Counted from the stretch's first letter, positions 16,130 through 25,935 are shown. The stretch: 64,000 nucleotides of DNA from Sarcina sp034439435 (GCF_034439435.1 NZ_JAPCKJ010000004.1:398977-462976), one strand, 5' to 3'. Numbers and translations: made by a program. Notes: a model not told the origin generated them from the sequence alone.

Positions 16130-16816
16130 CTAAATATTTTCCTTTATTAATTCAAAATGCTCCTGCATATGTTTATATGCAGAATAGGCATCTCTATTTT
16201 TTATAGCTAAATATATCTTTTCATGAAAATCTAATAATTTTCCCTTATTATTTTCATTGCTTAAAATAGCTCTTCTTCCTTCACTTATAAATTTGTCTAC
16301 TAATTCAGAAACGCCTTCTAATAGATTTGTTATAAGCACATTATTTGCTCCCTTAACAATAATGCTATGAAATTCGCTATCAATTCTAACATTCTCTTCT
16401 TCATTAGTAGATGTTTTAAATCTCTCAACAAGTTCACCAAGTTTTTTCAAATCTTCTTCTGATATTCTCATTACAGATAAAAATATAGTTGATAACTCTA
16501 GAACTTCTCTTAGTTCAAATATATCTTTATTAGTTCCATTTTGAAGCATAAATACTATAGAAAGCGGCTCTAATAATACATCATCAAATTCTTCTCTTAT
16601 ATAATTTCCTGCACCCTGTCTACTTTCTATTAATCCAACAACCTCTAGTGCTCTCATAGCTTCTCTTATAGAAGTTCTACTTACTTGTAGTTCCTCTGCC
16701 ATAACTCTCTCTGTAGGAAGTTTATCCCCTTTTTTTATTTGTCCTACTCTTACCATTTCTTTTATTTGATCAACAACCTGTTCATAAACTTTCGTGTTTT
16801 TAACTGGTTTAAACAT
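16130..16816 (-). CDS. GntR-family (FadR/LldR-type) lactate regulator
   Basis: 228 residues. An N-terminal winged helix-turn-helix (about 8-72) contains GDKLPTERVMAEELQVSRTSIREAM-type features and ends in GLIESRQGAGNYI. A C-terminal FCD effector domain (about 85-220) carries the conserved histidine-bearing FHSIIVKGANN and the later HEKIYLAIKNRD. It sits directly upstream of the lactate permease/Etf/dehydrogenase operon in the same direction, and the intervening 227 bp hold matching operators. It is therefore the likely lactate-responsive regulator. The gene is preceded closely by the MutS-like gene (14-nt gap), so it may also be read through from there. The name lldR is plausible but unproven. 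Confidence 0.85.
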   Translation of the reverse strand: MFKPVKNTKVYEQVVDQIKEMVRVGQIKKGDKLPTERVMAEELQVSRTSIREAMRALEVVGLIESRQGAGNYIREEFDDVLLEPLSIVFMLQNGTNKDIFELREVLELSTIFLSVMRISEEDLKKLGELVERFKTSTNEEENVRIDSEFHSIIVKGANNVLITNLLEGVSELVDKFISEGRRAILSNENNKGKLLDFHEKIYLAIKNRDAYSAYKHMQEHFELIKENI

Positions 16817-16830
16817 CCTAACAATCCTTT

Positions 16831-18450
16831 CTAAATAAAACCTTCTAACTTTTCTGATCTTTCATATGCTTTCTTTATTATATCCTTTGGATATCCTATA
16901 TAATCTAATAATTTTATAGCATTTCTAGTTTTAGAAACTCCTTTTTTAAGCTTATAATCAAAGCTTAAACCTTCTTTACTATTAACACTTTCACTAAAAT
17001 AATAAAATTCATAATTATTCTTTAATATATCAACTAATTCTCTATCATGAGTAGCCACTATAGATATACTATTTTTCTTATTTATATAAGTAAGTATTTC
17101 AGCTGAAGCTGATATTCTCTCTATAGGATTTGTTCCTCTAAATATTTCGTCAATTGGACAGAATACTGGTAAGTCATTATCTAATGCCTTTATTATTCTT
17201 AAAATTGACTCTGCCTCTGCCATGTAAAAACTCTTACCACTACTTAAATCATCATTTGGACTTATTGAAGTTACTATATTTAATATAGGTGCTTCATATT
17301 TTTCTGCCAAAACAAAATCAAAGGTTTGAGCCAAGATCATATTTACTCCTAACATTCTTAAGAAAGTAGATTTACCTGACATATTAGTTCCTGTAAGAAC
17401 AATTCCTCTCTTATTCATACCTATTGAGTTAGCTACTGGATTTTCTATAATTGGATGTATTCCATTTTTAATTCTTAATGTAGTCTCTTTTATAAATTTA
17501 GGTTTATTAATTCTATCTTTTTCTTCTACTTCATAGCTTCCAACAGATATTATAGCCTCAATATTGCCTAAATCTCTATAGAGATTTAAAATTGAAACTT
17601 TATTATTCTCTATAGCATCAGCAGTTTTATAATAAGCTGCCTCTTCTAATAAAAATAATAAAGATATAAATTCAAATACTCCCCCCCACATATTAGCGAA
17701 GCCTATTATTTGAGTATTTCTATCTATGGATTTTAACTTATTTAAATTTTCATTTATTTCTTCTTTAAAGCTATCTAAGCCTTTATCTTTAATGGCCATT
17801 ATTTTTTTAGCTGATTTAATTACTTTTCTTAAATAAATTAATCCATTAGATTTAATATGTTCTCTTTCTTTACTATTTAAATACATATTAAAAAAACTTA
17901 AAAACATAAATATAAGCATTGCTCTTATATCTACGAATATAGCAGTAAGTATTAGTATTGCTGGTAACACCTTACCTAGTATTGTATATGCATAGTACTT
18001 AAATTGATTAGATTCTATTAATTTCTCATCTATCATATCTAGTAGACTATTTTTCTTATCCATTCCTAAATCAAAAAATATTCCTAAAATCTTAGTTCTT
18101 ACTTTTTCATTTTCTTTAAAATACTCTATGGTATTATTTCTATCATTCAACTTTTTTTCATCATTCAAAGGATGTCTAAGCATTGAATAAAGTGCAGCTT
18201 CTCCTACACTGCTGTAGTTTCTATCTAACTTTGAATAAACCTTATCCAAATCTAAATCATGCCAAGTTTGTTCATCTATATGATATTCTCCTTTTTCGCT
18301 CATATCATATAATTTTCTTATGTTCTTAAAATTTCTTTTTTTATCCATTGGCTCTGCATAATCATATCTTATTAACCTTAACATTCTTTCTCTTGGAAAA
18401 ATCTGCTCTTTTAAAGACATTAGTAAGGTTTTATCATTTTCATAACTCAT
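16831..18450 (-). CDS. MutS-family ATPase with membrane helices
   Basis: 539 residues from ATG 18450, chosen because AGGAG lies 8 nt upstream; an ATG seven codons earlier overlaps that site. The C-terminal MutS ATPase domain is clear: Walker A GTNMSGKST (near residue 355), SISPNDDLSSGKSFYMAE, Walker B PVFCPIDEIFRGTNPIER and the ATHDREL switch. The N-terminal half lacks the mismatch-recognition domain and instead contains two strongly hydrophobic segments (about 160-195). It therefore belongs to the short, membrane-associated MutS-like proteins, not to MutS1 or the Smr-bearing MutS2. DNA repair should not be assumed. It lies just upstream of the lactate regulator gene. Confidence 0.85.
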   Translation of the reverse strand: MSYENDKTLLMSLKEQIFPRERMLRLIRYDYAEPMDKKRNFKNIRKLYDMSEKGEYHIDEQTWHDLDLDKVYSKLDRNYSSVGEAALYSMLRHPLNDEKKLNDRNNTIEYFKENEKVRTKILGIFFDLGMDKKNSLLDMIDEKLIESNQFKYYAYTILGKVLPAILILTAIFVDIRAMLIFMFLSFFNMYLNSKEREHIKSNGLIYLRKVIKSAKKIMAIKDKGLDSFKEEINENLNKLKSIDRNTQIIGFANMWGGVFEFISLLFLLEEAAYYKTADAIENNKVSILNLYRDLGNIEAIISVGSYEVEEKDRINKPKFIKETTLRIKNGIHPIIENPVANSIGMNKRGIVLTGTNMSGKSTFLRMLGVNMILAQTFDFVLAEKYEAPILNIVTSISPNDDLSSGKSFYMAEAESILRIIKALDNDLPVFCPIDEIFRGTNPIERISASAEILTYINKKNSISIVATHDRELVDILKNNYEFYYFSESVNSKEGLSFDYKLKKGVSKTRNAIKLLDYIGYPKDIIKKAYERSEKLEGFI

Positions 18451-18617
18451 CTTAAAGCTCCTCATTAACATAAAAAATTTATTGTCTTAATTATATAGTT
18501 TTTTCTAATAAAAGGGAAATTACTTGCAATTTAAAATTTGCTTTTATTATAGACATAATTAAATAAAGCCTAGAGTTGCTTACCCTAAGCCTTATTCTCT
18601 ATTATTTTTTTAGAAAC

Positions 18618-19622
18618 TTAGAACTTCGTATTAAAAAGTATGAAATTCAAAACTTTAAAGCCTAATTCAAACACTTCATTTACATCTACTTGTGAAAAGT
18701 CATGTCCACTATTTTCTAAAGTTAAGATTTGAACGTTATTTCCTTCAGCTTTACTCTTATTATATAAGTCAATAGAATTGCTGTAAGGAACTAACTTATC
18801 TTGGCGTCCATGAACTATTAATGTCCTAGGTAAATTAGGTTTAATATAATTTATTGGACTATATTTATTCATGTATTCTTCTATACTTTGATTTCCTCTT
18901 AATTGACTTTCTGTTTTTGCTATAGAATTATTTAAATCCCATGATGCCATCCCCATATCTAAAGTATCTAGTTCTGTTGGGCCAAAGAAATCTACTACAT
19001 ATTTAACCTTTGATGGATAATTAGCAAGTTCTTTGTCATCAACAAATTCATCCTCCTCACTATATGTTGCTAATAGAGATAAATGAGCTCCAGCAGAAGC
19101 CCCTATGACTCCTATTTCATTTGTATTAAATCCATAAGTATCCTTGTTTTTATAAACCCATCTTATAGCATCCTTAACATCTGATGCCTGTTTATCGAAA
19201 TCAACCTTATTACTAGCAAGTTCATATCCTACGCTTATTATAGTATATCCTTCTTTTCTAAAAGAATCTAAAAGAGGTGCTATAACATCAGGAATTACCT
19301 TATCTCCATAAACCCAGCTCCCACCATGAACATATAGAATTACTGGTGAACCATGCTTTAACTTCTTTTCTGGCCCATAAATATCTAAAGCCTGTGGTTT
19401 TCCATTAGTATCTTTATAAACCACATCTTTAAAATCCATATCTTCACTCATTTTCATATTTTTTAACTCATCTATACTTGGTGGATTTTCTTTTAAAGCT
19501 ACATATTCTTTTCCTATGTTTATATAAAATCCTATTTGTCCTCTAAAATAATAAGCTAAGGCTCCAACTACTATTATTAAACTTAAAAACAATACTCCTA
19601 TCACCTTTAAAAATTTTTTCAT
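18618..19622 (-). CDS. Membrane-anchored alpha/beta hydrolase (esterase/lipase type)
   Basis: 334 residues. A single N-terminal helix (about 5-24) anchors or exports the protein. The alpha/beta-hydrolase core has the oxyanion-hole HGG at 99-101, nucleophile motif GASAG with Ser176, an aspartate in HGRQDKLVPY and the catalytic histidine in SGHDF. This is the hormone-sensitive-lipase-like/BD-FAE arrangement that cleaves carboxyl esters. The natural substrate is unknown; an extracytoplasmic ester such as acetylated polysaccharide or lipid is plausible. GGGGGAATAAG precedes ATG 19622. It is monocistronic, flanked by the DegV and MutS-like genes in the same orientation. Confidence 0.85.
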   Translation of the reverse strand: MKKFLKVIGVLFLSLIIVVGALAYYFRGQIGFYINIGKEYVALKENPPSIDELKNMKMSEDMDFKDVVYKDTNGKPQALDIYGPEKKLKHGSPVILYVHGGSWVYGDKVIPDVIAPLLDSFRKEGYTIISVGYELASNKVDFDKQASDVKDAIRWVYKNKDTYGFNTNEIGVIGASAGAHLSLLATYSEEDEFVDDKELANYPSKVKYVVDFFGPTELDTLDMGMASWDLNNSIAKTESQLRGNQSIEEYMNKYSPINYIKPNLPRTLIVHGRQDKLVPYSNSIDLYNKSKAEGNNVQILTLENSGHDFSQVDVNEVFELGFKVLNFILFNTKF

Positions 19623-19824
19623 CTTATTCCCCCAATACCTATTAATCTATAAATTTTAATTTATTTATTACTCAAAATCATATCAAAAGTTTCACTGTTA
19701 AATTTTATAAAAAAGTTACGTTTTAATAAGATATTTCTTTATTTTGAGAAGATTTTATAAATTTACTCCCCATACAAAGAGAAGTTTTAATATTTAAAAT
19801 AACATAAATTAATAAAAATAGAAA

Positions 19825-19860
19825 TAGAAAAACTCTGGACTTTTAACCAGAGTTTTTCTA
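19825..19860 (-). terminator. Intrinsic terminator after the DegV gene
   Basis: TAGAAAAACTCTGG (19825-19838) pairs perfectly with 19847-19860 around an 8-nt loop. U-rich arms are present in both directions. It lies about 55 nt beyond the DegV stop. Confidence 0.75.
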
Positions 19861-19914
19861 TTATCAAACTAAATCTTTTTTTTATATGCTTCTAAAGTTA
19901 CTTTTACTTATATA

Positions 19915-20766
19915 TTAAGATTCTCTAGCGTAAGCTATTCCTACACTTTTAACACCAACATGTACACCTATAACTGCACTAATTTCACCTATCATTGAAT
20001 CTAAATCTAATTCATCTTTAAGTCTCTTAGCTAAATCCTTAGCCTCGTCTTCAGCTAATATATGACATACAACTGCTTTCTTTATTCCTTTTTCTTTTAA
20101 ATCATGTCTAGCTACGTCTATAATCTTATCTATAGCTCTCTTCTTCGTTCTAACTTTATCCATTACTACAACAGCACCTTCTTTAACTGTTAATATTGGA
20201 TTTATTTTTAGAACTTTTCCAAATAATGCGGCAGCTCCACCTATTCTTCCACCTTTTTTAAGATTATCTAAAGTACCTGGAATAAATATAATCTCTGATT
20301 CTTTTATAGTATTTCTAACTATTTTTGAAACTTCATCAAAATCTTTTCCTTCTTGAGCAGCCTTTGCTCCTTCTAATACACCGATTCCAAGTGCCATTAC
20401 TGAAGTTTGAGAATCTATAAGATCAATCTTAACATCAGGATATTTTTCTAAAATCATATCTTTTATTATATGTGATGTTGTATATGTTCCACTTAATTTA
20501 GATGATATAAACGCTGCAACTATATCATGACCATCCTTAGCAAATTTCTCAAAAGCATTATAGAATTCATCTATTGATGGTTGAGATGAAGTTGGAAGTT
20601 TATCACATTTCGCTAGCTCGTCATAAAAAGCTTCACTATCTATGTCTACCTCCTTATAACTTTTTCCATTCATTATAACGCTTAAAGATACTATCTCTAC
20701 TCCGTACTTTTCTGCTAAATCTTTTGGTATGCAGCTAGTACTATCTGTAATTACTTTAACAGCCAT
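19915..20766 (-). CDS. DegV-family fatty-acid-binding protein
   Basis: 283 residues, the usual size. The N-terminus VKVITDSTSCIPKDLAEKYGVEIVSLSV, SSQPS in the second strand, and ISSKLSGTYTTSHI are hallmark DegV segments, and the G-G-R-I-G-G loop (near 177-182) lies in the C-terminal domain. Family members bind a fatty acid; several are FakB subunits that present exogenous fatty acids to the FakA kinase for phospholipid synthesis. No fakA is adjacent. A TAGGAGG ribosome site precedes ATG 20766. It is monocistronic, with a terminator at 19825-19860. Confidence 0.92.
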   Translation of the reverse strand: MAVKVITDSTSCIPKDLAEKYGVEIVSLSVIMNGKSYKEVDIDSEAFYDELAKCDKLPTSSQPSIDEFYNAFEKFAKDGHDIVAAFISSKLSGTYTTSHIIKDMILEKYPDVKIDLIDSQTSVMALGIGVLEGAKAAQEGKDFDEVSKIVRNTIKESEIIFIPGTLDNLKKGGRIGGAAALFGKVLKINPILTVKEGAVVVMDKVRTKKRAIDKIIDVARHDLKEKGIKKAVVCHILAEDEAKDLAKRLKDELDLDSMIGEISAVIGVHVGVKSVGIAYARES

Positions 20767-21270
20767 ATATTCCTCCTAAAACTTAAACACATTCTTTTAG
20801 TTCTTTAGATTTAACCATAATATCAAAATTAAATCCTATTACTAATCACTATACATAGTGCTATTACTTATATATTTATGCTTTTTCTTTATATTATATT
20901 TTATCTTAGTTTATTAATTATATAGCTTATAAGTTTATATAAATCACTTAGATAAATTTAATCAAGAGAAGAATCTTACCTCTCTTAATTATCAACTCTT
21001 ATACTAGTCCATAAGCTAGTTCCTATAAAATGTCATAGGAACTAACTTCTTGGTTCTAACAATCTATTATTCATTTTAACATTTAATTTAAATTTGTAAA
21101 ACGTTTTTCACTATACTAATTATTTTATTAGATAAATTCAACGTAATTCCTTCGTGAAATATACTAATTAACTAATTGTTAGCAATTTCAATACTCACTT
21201 TTATAGATCTAATATCAAAATTACCACCTAAATAGACCTATGATTTACTTTACATGCAGTAAAATTTATT
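20767..21270. other. Intergenic region between uvrB and the DegV gene
   Basis: 504 bp of AT-rich sequence. It contains a clean hairpin, AGTTCCTAT (21018-21026) with complement at 21035-21043, and a smaller AAGAGA/TCTCTT stem-loop near 20964-20986. Neither is followed by a T run on the minus strand. It must contain the uvrB 3' end and the DegV promoter; no coding potential or riboswitch was recognised. Confidence 0.5.
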
Positions 21271-23250
21271 TTACTTAGTATTTTTCTTTAAGTCCTTTAT
21301 TATATCTCTAAGCTCAGCGGCTCTTTCAAATTGAAGATTTTTAGCTGCTTCTTTCATTTCTTCTTCATATTGTTCTATAAGTTTTTCTATCGGAATATCT
21401 TTCTTACCGGCTTTTTTAACCTCAGTTTCATAGCTTTCTTTTTCTTCTGAAACCTTAGTAGCCTCTATTATATCCCTTACTCCCTTAATTACAGTAGTTG
21501 GAGTAATTCCATGTTCTTCATTATATTCCATTTGAATAACTCTTCTTCTTTCTGTTTCTTTAATAGACTTATTCATAGACTTAGTAATGTTATCAGCATA
21601 CATTATTACTTTACTTTCAGAGTTTCTAGCCGCTCTTCCTATAGTCTGTATTAAAGATGTTTCAGATCTTAAGAATCCTTCCTTATCAGCATCTAATATA
21701 GCAACTAAAGCAACCTCTGGTATATCTAACCCCTCTCTTAAAAGGTTAATTCCTATTAATACATCAACTTCTCCAAGCCTAAGTTCTCTTATTATCTTCA
21801 TTCTTTCTAATGTATCTATATCTGAATGCATATATGTAGCCTTAACATTTAAGTCTTTTAAATACTTAGTTAAATCCTCAGCCATTCTCTTTGTAAGAGT
21901 TGTTATAAGAACTCTAAAACCTCTTTGTACAGTTCTTTGGATTTCTCCATAAAGATCATCAATCTGTCCTTGAATAGGTCTTATCTCTATTACAGGATCT
22001 AAAAGTCCTGTAGGTCTTATTATTTGTTCTGCCACAGTCTTAGAATGATCTATTTCATAGTCTCCTGGAGTTGCACTTACGAAAACTACTTGGTTTATCT
22101 TACTCTCAAACTCAGTAAATTTAAGAGGTCTATTATCAAAAGCACAAGGTAATCTAAAACCAAAATCAACTAAAGATGTTTTTCTTGACCTATCCCCTGC
22201 GTACATAGCTCTAACTTGAGGTAATGTAACATGGCTTTCATCTATAAACATTAAGAAATCTTCAGGGAAATAATCAAGTAAGGTTTGAGGTGGAGTTCCA
22301 GGTGCTCTACCATCTAAAATTCTTGAGTAATTCTCTATTCCTTGACAATATCCCATCTCTCTAATCATTTCTATATCATAGTTTGTTCTCTGTTTAAGTC
22401 TTTGTGCCTCTAGTATTTTATCCTCAGCTGTAAGAACCTTTAATCTGTCTTCAAGTTCATCTTCTATTATACTTATTGATTTTTCTAGTGTTTCATGAGA
22501 AGCAGCAAAGTGAGATGCTGGAGTTATAAGCACATGTTGTCTTTCTCCAATTATATTTCCTGTTAAAACATCAAACTCTCTTATTCTATCTATTTCATCT
22601 CCAAAGAACTCAACCCTAATCCCCTTTGATGATGAAGAGGAAGGAATTACATCTAAATTATCTCCTCTTACTCTAAAGGTTCCTCTGGCAAAGTCTATAT
22701 CGTTTCTTTCGTATTGTATTTCTATAAGTTTTTTAATAACTTCATCTCTATCCTTAACCATTCCGGGTCTTAATGAAAGAGTAAGTTTCTTATATTCTTC
22801 TGGGTTACCTAGTCCATATATACATGATACTGAGGCAACTATTATTACATCTCTTCTCTCTAAAAGTGCTGATGTAGCTGAGTGACGCAACTTATCAATT
22901 TCATCATTAATAGATGCATCTTTCTCTATAAAAGTATCTGTTTGAGGCACATATGCTTCTGGTTGATAATAATCATAATATGAAACAAAATATTCAACTA
23001 TATTATCTGGAAAAAATTCTTTAAACTCAGCACAAAGTTGAGCTGCTAAAGTCTTATTGTGTGCCAATATAAGTGTTGGCTTTTGAGTTCTTTCTATGAT
23101 ATTTGCCATAGTAAAAGTCTTTCCTGATCCTGTGACTCCTAAAAGAGTCTGTCCTCTATTATCACTTTCTATAGATTTTACTAAAGTATCTATTGCCTTA
23201 GGTTGATCACCAGTAGGCTTAAACTTTGATTGTATTTTAAATTCTCCCAT
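21271..23250 (-). CDS. uvrB: Excinuclease ABC subunit B
   Basis: 659 residues, full length. Walker A GVTGSGKT (38-45), the beta-hairpin VSYYDYYQPEAYVPQTDTFI (about 92-111), DESH helicase motif, the superfamily-2 motifs around LLREGLDIPEV and QTIGRAARN, and a C-terminal UVR motif (about 618-653, LIEQYEEEMKEAAKNLQFER) are all present. UvrB loads with UvrA at DNA lesions, verifies damage and recruits UvrC in nucleotide excision repair. The AAGGAGGG site precedes ATG 23250. uvrA is not in the window. A palindrome separates it from the PDZ gene upstream. The order ftsE-ftsX-ctp-PDZ-uvrB is shared with Bacillus subtilis. Confidence 0.98.
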   Translation of the reverse strand: MGEFKIQSKFKPTGDQPKAIDTLVKSIESDNRGQTLLGVTGSGKTFTMANIIERTQKPTLILAHNKTLAAQLCAEFKEFFPDNIVEYFVSYYDYYQPEAYVPQTDTFIEKDASINDEIDKLRHSATSALLERRDVIIVASVSCIYGLGNPEEYKKLTLSLRPGMVKDRDEVIKKLIEIQYERNDIDFARGTFRVRGDNLDVIPSSSSSKGIRVEFFGDEIDRIREFDVLTGNIIGERQHVLITPASHFAASHETLEKSISIIEDELEDRLKVLTAEDKILEAQRLKQRTNYDIEMIREMGYCQGIENYSRILDGRAPGTPPQTLLDYFPEDFLMFIDESHVTLPQVRAMYAGDRSRKTSLVDFGFRLPCAFDNRPLKFTEFESKINQVVFVSATPGDYEIDHSKTVAEQIIRPTGLLDPVIEIRPIQGQIDDLYGEIQRTVQRGFRVLITTLTKRMAEDLTKYLKDLNVKATYMHSDIDTLERMKIIRELRLGEVDVLIGINLLREGLDIPEVALVAILDADKEGFLRSETSLIQTIGRAARNSESKVIMYADNITKSMNKSIKETERRRVIQMEYNEEHGITPTTVIKGVRDIIEATKVSEEKESYETEVKKAGKKDIPIEKLIEQYEEEMKEAAKNLQFERAAELRDIIKDLKKNTK

Positions 23251-23274
23251 AACTTTCCCTCCTTGCTATAAAAG

Positions 23275-23324
23275 GGCTGTATCAAATTTACTTTTAATTA
23301 ATTATGTAAATATTTGATACAGCC
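23275..23324. repeat. Short palindromic element, GTATCAAA family (copy B)
   Basis: Perfect 13-bp arms GGCTGTATCAAAT (23275-23287) and complement (23312-23324), extended by a bulged TTAC/GTAA pairing. The tips match the longer elements at 336-446 and 54753-54850. On the minus strand it is followed by TTTTATAG, so it probably terminates the PDZ-gene transcript before uvrB. Confidence 0.7.
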
Positions 23325-23339
23325 ACATTAAACCATTAT

Positions 23340-24617
23340 TTATTTTTTTGCCTCTTCATCATTATTAGCTTTTCTAAGTTTTTCTAACAACTCATCAATT
23401 TCCCTATCAAAAGATACTCCTTTTGGAACTAATACTACTCCAAATAACTTACCTCTATCTTCGCCTGTAATAATATGCTTCTCAATAGTTCCATTATTTT
23501 TTCTTATCTCAAGATCAACTCCATAAAAATTCTTTTTTATTGCCATAAAGACTTCTTTTTCATTTTTAGGAGTTTCACCATTAACCTTGATTATTTTATC
23601 TCCACTTCTCAATCCTTTTGTATATGCAATAGAATTTGGAAGTACATCTAAAATACATATCTCTTCACTATTTGAAAAATATAATGGTTCTCTCATAACT
23701 TCTAGTTTTCTTTCTATATTAAGTCTTAATTCATATAGTAAAGGAACTAAAACAATTAATATAATGGTAAAAACAAGATTTTCTCTTAATAAATAAGCTA
23801 ATATTATAACTAATATACCATATACAATGTTAAATAATCCAGAACTCAAAGTCTTTCTTCTCTTACTTTGAGTAAATGTAGATGACTCATATGAAGTTAC
23901 TCCATACGCTGCTATAGTTCCTAAGGCTGTTATACTCATTATAGTAAGAGCTTTTTCTCCATAAAAAAATGGTAACCATTGTGGAAAATCTTTAACTTCA
24001 TTGATTATTGAAAGCCCACTATTAGTTCCTAATACAACTAAAAGACATACAGGTAATGCCCAAAATCGTCTAAAACTAAATCCACCAACAAGCTCTCCAT
24101 CCTTTTGAGTAAATATAGGCAAGTATCCTTTATCTCCATCAATCATTGTTAGGATTCCTTCAACAATTGAAAATACTCCTATCAATGCAATTATTGATGT
24201 TAAATTAATAGAGAAACTAAAGCCATTCCCCAAATATTCAGCATTACTATTCAGTAAGACACCTATTACTCCTAATACCGGGGCTATATATGGTATTTTA
24301 ATAAATCTATTTTTATACACAATAGAAAATACTGATACTGTTAAAATAATGTCTATTAAAGATCTATCTTCAAAAGTTACTCCTAAAAAACTTAGTAATA
24401 AACTTGCTATTACACCACCTAGTATTCCCATTAAGCTTTGTAATAAAGTCATCTCAAGAGGAGACTGTACGCTCCTCCCAAGCATTAACTTTTGCATAAA
24501 TGCTATTTTCCTATTTTTAAAATAGAATAAGATAGCTATTACTATTAACATTAAAGATAAGGTAGGACTTATTAATGCGTATGATATTGCCCTTATATTT
24601 TCTATAAGTAAATTCAT
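23340..24617 (-). CDS. MinJ-like multi-pass membrane protein with C-terminal PDZ domain
   Basis: 425 residues. About eight hydrophobic helices occupy residues 5-295; a PDZ domain follows (about 325-395, with VLPNSIAYTKGLRSGDKIIKVNGE given in part) and then a charged tail. Size, topology and position next to a Ctp protease, ftsX, ftsE and uvrB match Bacillus subtilis MinJ, which links DivIVA to MinCD at cell poles and septa. The function is inferred from topology and synteny, since MinJ sequences diverge quickly. TGGAGG precedes ATG 24617. It starts 21 nt after the protease gene and is surely co-transcribed with it. Confidence 0.75.
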   Translation of the reverse strand: MNLLIENIRAISYALISPTLSLMLIVIAILFYFKNRKIAFMQKLMLGRSVQSPLEMTLLQSLMGILGGVIASLLLSFLGVTFEDRSLIDIILTVSVFSIVYKNRFIKIPYIAPVLGVIGVLLNSNAEYLGNGFSFSINLTSIIALIGVFSIVEGILTMIDGDKGYLPIFTQKDGELVGGFSFRRFWALPVCLLVVLGTNSGLSIINEVKDFPQWLPFFYGEKALTIMSITALGTIAAYGVTSYESSTFTQSKRRKTLSSGLFNIVYGILVIILAYLLRENLVFTIILIVLVPLLYELRLNIERKLEVMREPLYFSNSEEICILDVLPNSIAYTKGLRSGDKIIKVNGETPKNEKEVFMAIKKNFYGVDLEIRKNNGTIEKHIITGEDRGKLFGVVLVPKGVSFDREIDELLEKLRKANNDEEAKK

Positions 24618-24638
24618 TTTAAGTCCTCCAAAATTTTA

Positions 24639-25922
24639 TTATTTTACTTTTCCTTGTATGATTTCTAAAGCCTTTTCAAACTGTGGATCGGTACTTCTTG
24701 AATATGGACTTTCCTTAAGCTCTGCTGGATACTCTACTGTAACATCAGGTGCTATACCTTTTTTGTGGATATTCTCTCCATTTGGAGTATAATATTTTGA
24801 GATAGTTACCTTTAAAGCAGTTCCATCCTTTTCTTGCCCAATCTTATCTAAAACAACTTGAACTATTCCTTTTCCAAATGTTGTTGTTCCAACTAAAGTA
24901 CCTAAATCATAATCTCTAATAGCTCCTGCAACAATCTCTGATGCAGAGGCAGTTCCTCCATCAATTAAAACAACTAATGGCATACCTTGTGCTATTCCAC
25001 CTTTAGATACGCTTTCTTCTTTATTGCCATACTTATCTATTGTAGACACTATAACCTTATCCTTTGGAACAAAGTTTGATACTAGATCTACACATTCCTT
25101 CATAAACCCTCCTGGATTTCCTCTTAAATCAAGTATTAATCCCTTCATTCCTTTATCTTCTAAAGCTTTTAAATGATTCTCAAAATCTTTTGCTGTTCCT
25201 TCATCAAAAGCTAATACTTGAATATACCCAATATCTCCATCAATCATTTCACTTTTTACGTTAACTGTCTTGACTACATCTCTCATGACATCAACATCAA
25301 ATTCGCCTTTACCTTCTCTATATAATGTTAATTTTATATTTTCTTTTGTAGTTCCTTTCATCATTGATACAGCTTTATCTAATTCTTCTCCTGAGACTGC
25401 TTCTCCATTAATCTTTAGTATAACATCTCCTGTTTTTACTCCTGCCTTTTCAGCTGGACCGCCTTCAATAGGTGAAGCAACTACTATTTTATTATCCTTA
25501 ACTCTTACTTGAATTCCAACTCCCATATAGTTTCCTTGACTTTTTTCTTTAAAATCTGAAAACTCTTTTTCATTCATATAGTAAGTATATTGATCTCCTA
25601 AAGATGCAACCATACCTTTTATGGCACCTTCGGCTAATTTGCTATCATCTATTTGACCATCATACCATCTATAAAGCATTTCTCTTATCTCTAATACCTT
25701 TTTGAAATTTTCTGTATCATTCACATTTTCTAATGATGCCTGAACAGTATTAACATTAGTTATTGGTAAAACTCCAAAGGCAGTAAGCCGATTACCAGCA
25801 TAAACAGAAATTCCAACTATAAGAGCTAAAGCTACACCCATGGCCACAACTCTCAATCTTTTTTTCATCTTATGATTTTTATTATTCTCATTTTCCTTTT
25901 TTTCATCGTCTTTATGACTCAT
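24639..25922 (-). CDS. Carboxy-terminal processing protease (S41, CtpA/CtpB type)
   Basis: 427 residues from ATG 25922; a GTG three codons earlier merges with the AAAGGGTGGG ribosome site. It has a charged cytoplasmic N-terminus, one signal-anchor helix (about 22-42), a PDZ domain (about 115-195) and an S41 protease domain. The serine nucleophile lies in GGTASASEIVAGA and the general-base lysine in GTTTFGKGIVQ. In Bacillus the CtpB enzyme cleaves SpoIVFA to trigger sigma-K during sporulation; here the same locus (ftsEX beside it, MinJ-like gene after it) suggests a CtpB-equivalent. That role is inference. A terminator separates it from ftsX. Confidence 0.92.
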   Translation of the reverse strand: MSHKDDEKKENENNKNHKMKKRLRVVAMGVALALIVGISVYAGNRLTAFGVLPITNVNTVQASLENVNDTENFKKVLEIREMLYRWYDGQIDDSKLAEGAIKGMVASLGDQYTYYMNEKEFSDFKEKSQGNYMGVGIQVRVKDNKIVVASPIEGGPAEKAGVKTGDVILKINGEAVSGEELDKAVSMMKGTTKENIKLTLYREGKGEFDVDVMRDVVKTVNVKSEMIDGDIGYIQVLAFDEGTAKDFENHLKALEDKGMKGLILDLRGNPGGFMKECVDLVSNFVPKDKVIVSTIDKYGNKEESVSKGGIAQGMPLVVLIDGGTASASEIVAGAIRDYDLGTLVGTTTFGKGIVQVVLDKIGQEKDGTALKVTISKYYTPNGENIHKKGIAPDVTVEYPAELKESPYSRSTDPQFEKALEIIQGKVK

Positions 25923-25935
25923 AAAACCCACCCTT

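Noticed and set aside
21018..21043. Hairpin after uvrB as its terminator
   Set aside because: It lies about 230 nt past the stop and has no T run in the right direction. It is mentioned only within the intergenic entry.
20767..21270. T-box or other riboswitch upstream of the DegV gene
   Set aside because: An AGAACC-like stretch and hairpins are present, but no T-box core or specifier stem could be built.
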